In this document: piece by piece, positions 11,271 through 20,329 of the stretch | How positions within the stretch are numbered: position 1 is the first letter of the stretch | Layout of the letters: every line of letters starts with the position of its first letter | From: Globodera rostochiensis | Taxonomy: Eukaryota > Nematoda > Chromadorea > Rhabditida > Heteroderidae | Length of the DNA stretch: 64,000 nucleotides | Assembly: GCA_018350325.1 (NCBI GenBank) | Contig: JAEVLN010000011.1 | Coordinates: 1,856,449-1,920,448, forward strand | Direction: 5' to 3' | Program-made: the position numbers and the translations under genes | Notes under the pieces: generated by a model | What the model was told of the DNA's origin: nothing | Seen by the model: the letters and a program-made list of their open reading frames with translations, nothing else | Database searches by the model: none

Positions 11271-12692
11271 CCGAAAAGTTCTTTGAAGCGTTCATTCAGA
11301 TCCTTCACTGCTAGAGGCCCCAATTTGATGTTTTCCGAAAGATTGTCCATGTACTTCTCCCCGGCAATCAAAAAGTCCTGCTTGGTCATCTCCGCCAAAA
11401 TTTTCTTCTGAAATTGAATTAAATGTTTTTTTAAATATTTATTTTACATATTTTGCACCTTCATGCCAATAATGCCGCACTGGTGTGCCAATCGGAATTT
11501 ACAAATGGCCGTCTTTTTGCTTTTTGTCGCCAAAAAGTCAACGCATCGATTCTCAGCAGAAGCCAACAAAAAACGATTCGCCAAAATCAAAACGCCCTCC
11601 ACACATTCATCTGAAATATTTTGGGCATTATTACGGAAGGGATTTTATGACAAAAATTATTATTTTACCGTCCAACTCCACGTTGTGCGGATACATCGTG
11701 GCGATAAGTCGTTCGAATTTAGTGACGGCATCAGAAAGTTCGTCAATTTGAATATTTGGCGCTTCTTCGGCGTTTTCTCCAAAAAACAAAATTCGGAAAT
11801 ACTTCGAGTGAGCCGCCAACAGCTGAAATTATAAAATTTTAAAAAGAATTTTAATTTAAACTCCTCACATGTTTGTTAACATACACAACAATTCCATTGA
11901 CCAGCAAAGCATCTTCGGGGCGTACACCGCTATATAAAATGAGTTTGATTTAACGGTCGGGGTCAACTCGGCGCCGACTATCAGAATTCCGATCATAGAT
12001 CAGTTTAAAAGCAAACTTACGCCATTCCGTTGGGCTCTTGCGCTATCACTTTGGCTTTGAATGTCATAGCGTCCTCCTTTTTATCGTAGAAGCCATTCTT
12101 CGGGTCCATTAATTGCTATAAACAAAACATATAATTTAAAATATTAATTAATTGTTTTTGTTTACCTCGAATTTGATAAATTTCGACGAGCCCCAATTAT
12201 TTTCAATTGCATTGTAAATGCAACAACATTCTAGCTGCCTAAGGCATCCACCGATTTTCGGTAAGCAAAAAACGCTCAATTTAATTGACGCCCGACAAGT
12301 CCAAGTCATATCTAAATATTTATAATTTAATGTGTATGAGCTGATCATAAAAATCATTATAAATCATATGCAAATATTGCCCACCCGTTTCATCGCCACA
12401 ACACTTCACAGAAAAGCCAATGTAATCATCACAATGATTGATTTCGATTCGCCATGGCAACCCGTTGATGAACTCGACCGCGTCACTGAGTACTTTCTTC
12501 GGCCCACTCCCTTTAGAAAATTCTTTGAAGTTTGGCATCCGAAACACAATTTGGCCGCTCCGTTTGTACTTGTTGTCTAAATAGAGAAACCCCAACCAAA
12601 TGTTGATTAAATATTGTTGAAAATGCCATTTTACCTTTAATCTGCTGATCACCAGCAGTGTTTGACAAAGACTGGCTTTTGGATGGTTCCAT
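11271..12692 (-). CDS. MATH-BTB domain protein, copy B
   Basis: Same eight-exon architecture and splice phases as copy A, with start [23 protein letters not shown] exons about 12400-12580 ([37 protein letters not shown]) and 12165-12310 ([14 protein letters not shown]). BTB exons follow: [75 protein letters not shown]. The last exon ends at the stop at 11271 after ELFGIK. No frame break was found. Predicted CUL3 adaptor. TATA box at 12758-12764. The start region resembles plus-strand copies G and H more than neighbours A and C, so the cluster mixes two N-terminal types. Confidence 0.88.
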
Positions 12693-12757
12693 GGTGAGTA
12701 TGTTAGACAATTATGGAAAAAAAAATTCTGTCAAATGGGCAAAATATAGAGAGGCAA

Positions 12758-12764
12758 TTTTATA
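12758..12764 (-). promoter_or_regulatory. TATA box of MATH-BTB copy B
   Basis: TATAAAA on the minus strand, 66-72 bp before ATG 12692, at the position conserved with copies A and C. Confidence 0.55.
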
Positions 12765-12769
12765 TACTA

Positions 12770-13490
12770 GGGATTGGGATTTTTAGTTTATTAACTCTTT
12801 TTTCTGAAGCTTTGTTTTAGCGAGTTATGCACGAAAAACATGCTTTTAGCAGGAAGTTTGTCGTTTAACGAGACTATTTTGACCTAACAAAATTCTATTT
12901 TGGGTTTTCGAGCCTAAGGCGAAACATTTTGGGCAAAAATGGCTTTTCGTCACTATTTCGCAACAAGCAAAAAGATATTTTAATTTTTTGTTAAGATCCC
13001 TAAATAAGAATTTGAATTTTTCTTCTCCGCTCCTTCAAAGAAATTTTTTTTCTAGCCCAAAGTGCACCCTATCGACCTTGTTTGCTCATCACACCCATAA
13101 GATCAAACGTTTTCAAAGTTGAGAAAACCATTTTTTCTTGTTTTCGGTAAATTGGGGCCGTTGTTTTTGTGTCCGGGGGGGGGGGGCGGATTGGGGTAAA
13201 TAAATGAATGACATTTGCGGGGGGGGGGGGGATTGTTGTTGGATCGGACGGATGTGAATGGAACCAAAGTTGACGTGGCTTACATTTTTTTCCCAAAAAT
13301 AGACCCCCTCCCCCGGATAAATTCGATGCCCTGGAACAGTTTTCATGTGCCCCTTTATTGCCCGAGGCGATGTGTCGTTGACGCTTTCGTTGCAGCGCTT
13401 TCTCCCCAAAAAATTAGCCCTTATTTTTTTTAATAATTTGGACAAATTAAAGAATGAAACATTTCAACATTCAGACACCGCATTTATTTG
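12770..13490. other. Intergenic, G tracts and a dispersed repeat
   Basis: No gene. G tracts at about 13176-13187 and 13220-13231. 13320-13420 is a copy of the GC-rich dispersed repeat at 4384-4500. Confidence 0.4.
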
Positions 13491-13496
13491 TCACAT

Positions 13497-13587
13497 TAGT
13501 GATGCACGAGAGTCTCGAGGTCAAGTCTCGGGCTCGAGGTAAAGTATCGGTCTCGAGTATGAGAATTTTTGGTCTCGTGCATCACTA
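13497..13587. mobile_element. Short MITE, TIR TAGTGATGCACGAGA
   Basis: A 91-bp palindrome starting TAGTGATGCACGAGAGTCTC and ending GGTCTCGTGCATCACTA. It sits at the point where the BTB exon of pseudogene C loses homology, so it or an associated rearrangement ended that gene. The flanking 8-mers do not match. Confidence 0.6.
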
Positions 13588-13664
13588 GAACTAACGGTCC
13601 AGGACCAAACTGTAAAATCGGGAATCCCTCGGTCGGATGGTCAAATATTCTTGGTTCTAATTTT

Positions 13665-14525
13665 GAGTGAGCCGCCAACAGCTGAAAATGATTAAAAAAA
13701 GAATTTTCAAATTTAATTTAAACTCCTCACGTATTTGTTAACATACACAACTCTTCCATTGACTAGCAAAGCATCTTCGAGGCGCACACCGCTGAAAACG
13801 AATATTCAGAAAATGAGAAGAGTCGAACAAAAAATTGTGGGGTGATCAAAAAAGTATCCACTGATCAGTAGCATTTGGCAGTCTGATCAGATCAGTTTTA
13901 AAAGCAACTTACGCAATTCCGTTGGGCTCTTCCGCGACTATTTCAACTTTAAATGTCACAGCGTCCTCCTTCTCATCGTATAAGCCATTCTTCGGGTCCA
14001 TTAATTCCTATAAAATAAAAGAAATATAATTTAAAATTAAACAATTTTGTTCACCTCAATTTTAACAAACTTTTCATAGCCCCAACCACAACAATTGGCT
14101 GTGTAAATGTCAAATCTGTCCAACCCTCCTCAGGCAGTCGCCGCTTTTATTACAAGAAATAACGCTTAATTGATAAGCCGCACGACAAGACCAGGCCGCG
14201 TCTTAAAAATATTTATTATGGGATTTATTAAAAAGCATAAATTCCCAGCGTTCACAAATTAAAAGCGCCCACCCGTTTCATCACCATCGCACCGCAGGAA
14301 AATGCTGACGTAAGCATCACAACGATTGATTCTTCCTTCGGCCCACGCCCAGCAGAAAATTCTTTGAACTTTGGCACCCGAAACACAATTTGGCCGCGTT
14401 TGTACTTATTGTCTAAAAAGGAAAAACCCAATAAAAATTTGATTAAATTCGTTGAAAAGTGCCATTTTACCTTTTGCCTGATCACCACCAGTGTTCGACG
14501 AAGATTGGGTTCTGGATCGTTTCAT
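13665..14525 (-). pseudogene. MATH-BTB copy C, dead
   Basis: Starts like copy A ([18 protein letters not shown] at 14525). The MATH exon lacks about 49 bp found in copy A (the part coding VYINGLPW), which shifts the frame. The next exon carries a further deletion and reads into a stop after LRRVGQI. BTB exons are recognisable (LEDALLVNG near 13770) until the sequence breaks off after LLAAHSK at 13665. The remaining C-terminal half is absent. A TATA box is still present at 14585-14591, 60-66 bp from the ATG, so transcription may persist. Confidence 0.8.
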
Positions 14526-14584
14526 TTGAGTGTAAATATGTTAGAATTATGAAGGTCAACAATTCTGTCAGAGCAAAATAAAGA

Positions 14585-14591
14585 TTTTATA
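14585..14591 (-). promoter_or_regulatory. TATA box of pseudogene copy C
   Basis: TATAAAA on the minus strand within a block (AGCAAAATAAAGATTTTATA on the plus strand) shared with the copy A promoter. Confidence 0.5.
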
Positions 14592-14693
14592 ACGAATTCA
14601 CGGCCGTAGCCAGCCTTGGATTTTGAGGGGGGGGGGGTCAAAACTCAAAATTGATTTTTGGGGTGTTTATAAAAGTCGAAACGGGAGTGCAGA

Positions 14694-14871
14694 GATGCAG
14701 AGGCAGACAGTGACTATTCCTTTGGCACATAAAAAAAATGCGGCAGACGTTACCATAAACTGGGAGGGGGCAGACACGGCAAAAGCGCCATTATCGCCGA
14801 AGGGACATTTCGTAATTTTTGACAAATGTCTAATCCAGGGTTGCGAATTTAAAATCCGCATTGGAGCATAA
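14694..14871 (+). other. Short open stretch of a dispersed repeat
   Basis: An open frame beginning MQRQTVTIPLA and ending CEFKIRIGA, without a recognisable domain. The first 40 bp recur near 8125-8155 and, inverted, at about 42585-42625, so this is more likely part of a dispersed repeat than a gene. Confidence 0.25.
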
Positions 14872-15057
14872 ATTCTCTTTAGTACCTATCCGCAAATTCG
14901 ACATTTCTTAATTAAAATTAATTAAGTTAACTTCGCTTCTTTCGTAAATTTGTAAATTTTGGACCAATTTTTGTTTTAACAAAGTTTGTTAGGTGGTTGG
15001 ACCTTCCCATTTCTAATCCCTAAAAGCTATAAAGTTACCGTATTTTTTTTAAATTTT

Positions 15058-15110
15058 TGTTTCTCTTAACAAATTGAGTAAAAAATTCAAAATTTTCTCG
15101 GCGGCGCCTC
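15058..15110. repeat. GC-rich island repeat, truncated
   Basis: CTTAACAAATTGAGT followed by CTCGGCGGCGCCT, then cut short. Same family as 3455-3605. Confidence 0.5.
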
Positions 15111-15130
15111 AAAAAGTCGACAATTAGGTG

Positions 15131-15884
15131 TAGTGTTCGGCACGGTACGGTAATACCGCGGTATTTTTCGGTATTACCGCGGTATTTTTTTCGGTATTTA
15201 TACCGAAATACCGTACGAAGAATTTTTTTGGAATTTCGGTATTTTACCGAAATACCGTACCGAGCCATTTCTGAATACCGCGGTATTTTTCGTTATTTCG
15301 GTATTTTTGAAAAATGGATATTTTTGAACAATTTCCTACAAATCGACACCAGTGTGGTGTTTTGGTGAGTGACGGGTGTGTTTGGGATTCAGGTGGGTGT
15401 TCGGATCCGCTAAAGGAAATAAAGTTTAAAAATGCAGAAAAATTAATCATTTTTACTTCTTAAGATGTTTTCTCCATTTAAAAAATTTTAAATAGTTTCA
15501 ATCTTTTGTCAAAATTAAATTTCCCAAAGGGAAGACCCTTTTGGGATTTCACTGAAAATTTTTCTCTTTAAATTCAGTTAAAATGAACCCGGAAACCGCT
15601 GAAATGCTTATTTTTCTCAACAAAACATTGCCAATAATCAATTATAAGTATTGATTAAAAGTTTTTGTTCATTTTAAATTGAAATTCAAAATTTTCAAAA
15701 AAATACCGAATACCGATCGGTATACCGAATTTTTTTGGTCGGTATTTTTCGGTATCGGTATTTTTCGGTATTTTACCGAAATACCGTACCGAAGAATTTT
15801 TTGAAATTTCGTTATTTTTTCGGTATCGGTATTATACCGAAATACCGATACCGAATACCGAAAAACCCCATTTGCCGAACACTA
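15131..15884. mobile_element. hAT-like MITE, TIR TAGTGTTCGGC, 8-bp TSD
   Basis: Perfect 8-bp duplication ATTAGGTG (15123-15130 and 15885-15892). The termini TAGTGTTCGGC and GCCGAACACTA enclose arms rich in ACCGCGGTATTTTTCGGTA. A second member is at 39953-40332, and fragments lie near 24640-24735 and 49380-49485. No transposase. Confidence 0.8.
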
Positions 15885-15894
15885 ATTAGGTGGT

Positions 15895-16025
15895 TCTCTA
15901 TGATTCGCCAAAGGAAAGAAAATTCAGACATTTCATCAACTAATGCCGGAGAGGATATTTGGCCAAATGACCTCATTTGACCCTTAAAAATAAATCGGAC
16001 ATACAGATTAATTAAAATCAGATGC
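15895..16025. repeat. Dispersed repeat block
   Basis: Shares ATTCAGACATTTCATC, GAGGATATTTGGCC and AAAATAAATCGGACAT with the blocks at about 8225-8290 and 27085-27180. Non-coding. Confidence 0.45.
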
Positions 16026-16029
16026 ATTT

Positions 16030-16480
16030 TAATTTTTATTACCTAATTAAATAACCAAATATGTATATTGTTTTTGTGATCTAATTATGTAATTGTTTAG
16101 GAAAATGCCGTAAATTTATTTGGATTCGAAATTATAAACCCTTTTGCGGCACAGTCGCCCAATTGGGGCAAAGGTAATGATCGCGGTTAAAAATTTGAAA
16201 AGTCCATTCATTTTCTGTCTGACTCATGCATAGCACAATATGGCGACAATATACAGTTGGACAGCTTGCTTATGATTATGATCTGGGATTTTGTGAACAA
16301 TTTGTTCAAGGCATCATCCAATCCATCATCATCTGCTGGTGGGCATCTATTTGTGATGCCTAAAAATTATAATTTTTTAAAACTTTTTTTAGAAAAGTTG
16401 GGCACCGCCAGTCTGGCATTTTTAAGGCCCCGGGGGACAAATTACAAATTCAATAAAAATCTGCATCACTAAATAGGCCT
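16030..16480. other. Intergenic, nothing recognised
   Basis: AT-rich sequence. A short open frame at 16257-16472 shows no domain, and no repeat match was noticed. Confidence 0.3.
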
Positions 16481-16484
16481 CGCA

Positions 16485-16660
16485 AATTGAGTCACCACAC
16501 ACTTTGACAAGTGGAAGCGCATAAGCAAATCGTTTGTACAGCTCTTGCAGTTTTTGTAGAGAGAATTGTAACCAGTCGACGTGCCGCCGAACAAATTGTC
16601 TGTGTCCTCATAGGCCGTCGTGTTGATCCCGGTTCTAAACATTTATGGCAAAAATCCGGG
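16485..16660 (-). pseudogene. Partial tandem duplicate of the Cys-rich gene's last exon
   Basis: Reads GINTTAYEDTDNLF ... SCTNDLLMRFH ... LSKCVVTQF, matching GINATAYEDIDNVF ... CWTNDLIERLR ... LSKCVLTQF of the gene immediately upstream (16665-17330). Only the C-terminal third is present, and the terminal stop codon is lost. Confidence 0.6.
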
Positions 16661-16664
16661 AAAA

Positions 16665-17330
16665 TTAAAATTGAGTCAGCACACACTTTGATAAGCTGCG
16701 GAGGCGCTCAATCAAATCATTCGTCCAGCACTTGCTGTTTTCGTAGTCACCTCCCATTTCGCTGAACACGTTGTCAATGTCCTCGTAGGCCGTGGCGTTG
16801 ATCCCGGTGAGCTCCTTTGACGAATAAATGTTGGTGTACTGCCCGAACTCCTTCCTCAATTCCCCGGGGCCCATGCGCTCGTGGGTGACGTGCACTTCAT
16901 GGCCACATGAGCTGCACTTACACAGCACCTCCAGGACAGTGTGGGTGTTGTTCTGTTGTCCTGTAAGCAACCAATGGCACTTTAAGAAGAACATTGATAA
17001 GATTTTAAGGTTGTGCCCGTCTTTAGAAAATTCTTTGTTATCTTCTGTACCGATTTGGTTTTAATAAAAATTCTTTCAAAAAATTTCAAACCCACCATAA
17101 TTTGCCGGGATCCAAAAGCCGCCGGGACTTGCCAAGTCGCCCATCCCAGCTGCCCGGTTATCGTTGGCGTAGCACTCGACCTGAAACATAAAAATGGCAA
17201 TAGAAAATGCTCTAATCCCCATGAATCTAACGCCTTTGACCTTGCTGAACTTGATGGGACGAAGCTGCGACTTGAAGCAGTTGCAACGGTATTTCTTCAC
17301 ATGTCCGTACCTTCGCGGATCAAACACCAT
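16665..17330 (-). CDS. Small Cys-rich protein, function unknown
   Basis: Not recognised. Three exons join exactly in frame: 17241-17330, 17096-17180 and 16665-16960, giving 156 residues. The start MVFDPRRYGHVKKYRCN at 17330 is the first ATG after a possible acceptor, so an upstream exon cannot be excluded. Eight or nine cysteines include a CKCSSCGH cluster near residue 70, suggesting metal binding or disulfides. The C-terminal half is acidic (TAYEDIDNVFSEMGGDYEN). No signal peptide is visible from this start. GC content is higher than in neighbours, and a partial duplicate lies directly downstream (16485-16660). Confidence 0.65.
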
Positions 17331-17344
17331 TTATTGCTGGAAAG

Positions 17345-18004
17345 AAGCTTATAATAAAAATCTAAAATGTATTTAAAAATTTATGGACCCCCCCCCCCCC
17401 CCCCGCCCCGGGGGCAGTGCCTGGATAGGGTGGGTTGATTACCTGCAGCTAAAGCCGGGAAATCCAGTGCCAAAGGAATTTAAAGGGAATTGGAATGAAT
17501 ATTATATGGTAGGGTAGAAAAATGTGAAAGGAAAGATTGTGGGGGGGGGGGAGTCCAAAAATTGAGAAAAAACATTATTTTCTTTGGATGTGGTGAATTG
17601 GGGTCGTTGTTTTTGTGCCGGTGGACGGATTGGGGTAAATGAATGAATGTCATTTGGGGGGGGGGGGGGCGGGGGAATCGGACGGATTGATGGAATCAGA
17701 AGAAGAAAAACATTGGGGACAAAGAAACAATAATCGCCTGAAGGCAAACAAAGTTTGATGACCGACCATCAACCCAAAAGCGCCAATCAACTAACGGGGG
17801 GGGGGACTTCACCAGTAAACAAAACAGCCGATTTATGCTGCACTCTTTGAATGTTGCGTAATTAACGAGTCGCTATTTCTATAAGTTATAAAACACAGAA
17901 AACGAAAGGAGAAAAAAGAATTGGCCAAAAACAAATTGGCGATTAGGGTCAGCGCTGGGACTGGACGCTCATCAGAAGGGCGCCGGGTCATCTTCGGAGG
18001 AAAT
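17345..18004. other. Intergenic with long G/C tracts
   Basis: No gene. Homopolymer tracts: C about 17388-17404, G about 17541-17550, 17657-17669 and 17797-17804. Segments near 17540-17680 and 13140-13235 are similar to each other (TTGGGGTAAAT followed by GAATGAATG and a G tract), marking an unnamed dispersed repeat. Confidence 0.4.
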
Positions 18005-18160
18005 TAGAGTTGGCCGGGATCGGGATTTTTGGTATAAACCGGGACCGGGATTGACTTTGGATCATGAAAGCCGAAATCGGGATTCCAAACCCGGGATAAT
18101 TCCGCCCGATTCCGACCGGGATCCCGATCCCGACCGGGACCCCGATCCCGGCCAACTCTA
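18005..18160. mobile_element. Short hAT-like MITE, TIR TAGAGTTGGCCGGGAT
   Basis: A 156-bp palindrome. The termini TAGAGTTGGCCGGGATCGGG and ATCCCGGCCAACTCTA are flanked by GAGGAAAT (17997-18004) and GAGGAAAC (18161-18168), a 7/8 match. The interior is repeated CCGGGATCGGGAT-type words. Confidence 0.75.
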
Positions 18161-18164
18161 GAGG

Positions 18165-18590
18165 AAACTTACACTTCTTTTTGTGAGATTATTTTTGTTT
18201 GCACGCTAAAACCCTTAATTTTTTTAAATTTAACTATTTTTGCTAAACGAATATGGTTATAAAAGTTAAAAGATATCGACGAGTTCAATAAATAAATCAA
18301 ATTCCACTCTGGTCATATCGTTCAATTTTTTTTTAAGCGCAGAAAATTTTGTTTCTTTTGATGCCGAAAACAATTCTTTCCCGATTTAACCGGGATTTTG
18401 GGACCCGGCATTATTTGTATCCGGAAGGGTTTATTTTGAATGGAAAATTGAAAGAATTTAATTTAAAGGGGAGGTTGAAAATTTATGTTTTTATTGTAAA
18501 TTGTAAATTTCGTTATTTTCTTGAATGCATTGTTTTAACATTAAAAATAAAATTTGCATATTTTGGGTTTTGCATTTTTTGTCCATTTTT
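18165..18590. other. Intergenic, 3' flank repeat of MATH-BTB type
   Basis: About 18230-18300 resembles the 3' flanks at 6340-6420 and 24960-25040 (AATATGGT.ATAAAAG, then GAGTTCAATAAA). No coding evidence. Confidence 0.3.
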
Positions 18591-18596
18591 GATGCA

Positions 18597-18603
18597 TATA
18601 AAT
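18597..18603 (+). promoter_or_regulatory. Possible TATA box
   Basis: TATAAAT, 43 bp upstream of a short open frame starting at 18646. Confidence 0.3.
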
Positions 18604-18645
18604 TCCAGCCCCTATTATCAGTTTTAACAAATCAACCCAAACAAA

Positions 18646-18765
18646 ATGTTTGCGCTTTTTAAGGAATCAGACCCGGCCGAAGCTTCTTTACTTTTTGCAG
18701 AATTAAGCAAAATAGAAAAAGCGATAAATTTGGTGTCCCCTAAACTTCAGACAAATTTGTTCTAA
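18646..18765 (+). CDS. Candidate 39-residue micro-ORF
   Basis: The open frame MFALFKESDPAEASLLFAEL... continues to a stop at 18763-18765. Context is promoter-like: a TATA box 43 bp before the ATG and an A-rich ACAAAATG start. The composition looks protein-like (helical, acidic). An AATAAA lies about 95 bp after the stop. It could be a short gene, a first exon whose partner is gone, or chance. Confidence 0.25.
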   Translation: MFALFKESDPAEASLLFAELSKIEKAINLVSPKLQTNLF

Positions 18766-19009
18766 ACTCGAGGCAACTCAGAAAATGTGGAGTCGATTTC
18801 TAATAATCAAATATTTGTTATAATATTAAATGCCGAAATTTGTCTTCAGGTTAAAGTTAATAAAAAAGTGATAAAAGAATTTAAGTAAATTAATTGCCAC
18901 ATTTTGTGACAGTTCCGGTATGACGGATTCCGGACATTTTTGGGTCCGGAAACAAAAGACAATTTTGCATCAATTTTTTATGTTTATCGTGGGCTTTTTT
19001 CACTAAAAT

Positions 19010-19085
19010 GAATTTGCATAAAACATAGCACGGCTTGTACAAACGGCCTTTGACTGAATGATTCACACATTTCCCAGTCCACCAT
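19010..19085 (-). promoter_or_regulatory. Orphan copy of the protease upstream block
   Basis: A roughly 75-bp block (GGTGGACTGGGAAATGTGTG ... CAAGCCGTGCTATGTT) is conserved with 23865-23935 and 41055-41150, where it lies just upstream of protease start codons. Here no protease follows, and the MULE-type element at 19097 lies immediately beyond. Confidence 0.45.
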
Positions 19086-19096
19086 TATTTTAAATA

Positions 19097-19818
19097 GAGT
19101 AGGGGTCAATCGCGTCTGGCCAGTCGCGTCTCGCCGGTCGCGTCTCGCCATTCGCGTCTCAAGGCCAGTCGCGTCTGGCCAATCGCGTCTGGCCAGTCGC
19201 GTCTCTATACAAAAAAAGCCGACTAAGTCCCACCAACAAAAAAAAAATGTTTCTAGAATTTTCATTAGCAAAATTTTTAACAGATTGTGAAGCATTTGTA
19301 AGCAAATAACAGTTAGCATAACAAATTAAAAGGCAAAACTCAGTAATTTTACTAGAACTACACCCGATTTTGTTAAAAAATGTTTCAGAGACAAATCAGA
19401 AAACCTTGGATTTGGGGTTCATTAGGCTTAGGCCTAAACCACCCTAGTTTGGGGTTCGTTAGGCTTAGGCCTAAGCCACGCTGAACTTAAGGTTCCTGCC
19501 CTACTACATGAACTTTGGTAGTATACTGAACGATGTCACTTTATAAACAAAGACAAAGCAAAAAAGCTATCAAAATCGGTTAGAAGCTTAAAGATGCAAA
19601 ATATTATAAATTGTATTCGAAAATGTAATTTTGGTTTATATTTAATCAAATTTTGTAGTCCAATAAAATATAAAAAAAGTGGCTGGGACGGGAGTGACCT
19701 TTTTTGTACTGGGACTCGCCTGGCCAGACGCGACTGGCGAGACGGACTGGCCCTAAGACGCGAATGGCGAGACGCGACTGGCCAGACGCGATTGGCCAGA
19801 CGCGATCGGCCCGCTTCG
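19097..19818. mobile_element. MULE-family deletion derivative with minisatellite TIRs
   Basis: Starts GAGTAGGGGTCAATC and ends GGCCCGCTTCG. It is flanked by TTTTAAATA (19088-19096) and GTTTAAATA (19819-19827), 8 of 9 matching. Both arms are tandem words of GGCCAGTCGCGTCT type in inverted orientation (19113-19205 and 19722-19810). The same terminal sequences, and interior segments (compare 19515-19640 with 47730-47850), occur in the FLYWCH-coding element 47184-48034. This copy is therefore the same family without the coding part. TTAGGC-like palindromes lie at 19425-19475. Confidence 0.78.
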
Positions 19819-20094
19819 GTTTAAATACTCTTTAAATTTACGGAAAATAATTTTCATTTAATTGGATCTGGCATTCTGTACGTATTAAATAAAAATGTTT
19901 GAAAGGTTAATAAAAAATTAAATCAAAAAATTATTAAACATAAATAAAATATAAAAAATTATTGAAAACATTTTTTTGGTGTGGACGAGTTTATAGAATG
20001 TCCTCGTGTTTTTGTTGTGTCTGAATTCCAGACAATTAGAAATAAATGGCTCATATTCAAAAACTTACGCACACCAAAAATTCTTTGATACAAA

Positions 20095-20240
20095 ATTAAT
20101 CAAAATTCCTTCTCCATAAAATTCGTGTCGAAAAGTTCTATTTGTGGCGGCGTTCACTCATTTGTCAGTTCCTTCACGTTCAAGCCTAAATTTGATGTTT
20201 TCCAAAAGAATAATGCCCATAAAATTAATTCCTCCCCCGG
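20095..20240 (-). pseudogene. MATH-BTB last-exon relic
   Basis: Minus-strand equivalent of the relic at 2535-2650, located 3' of protease copy 2 within the duplicated block. Confidence 0.5.
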
Positions 20241-20329
20241 AAAGATGAAAAACATTTGATCAAATTACAAAAACAGCAATTTCAATTTTAGATAATGAAT
20301 AAAAATTTTAAACAAAATATTTACGTAAA

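Noticed and set aside
18349..18627. 92-codon frame
   Set aside because: AT-driven hydrophobic translation of intergenic DNA, with no splice or start context.
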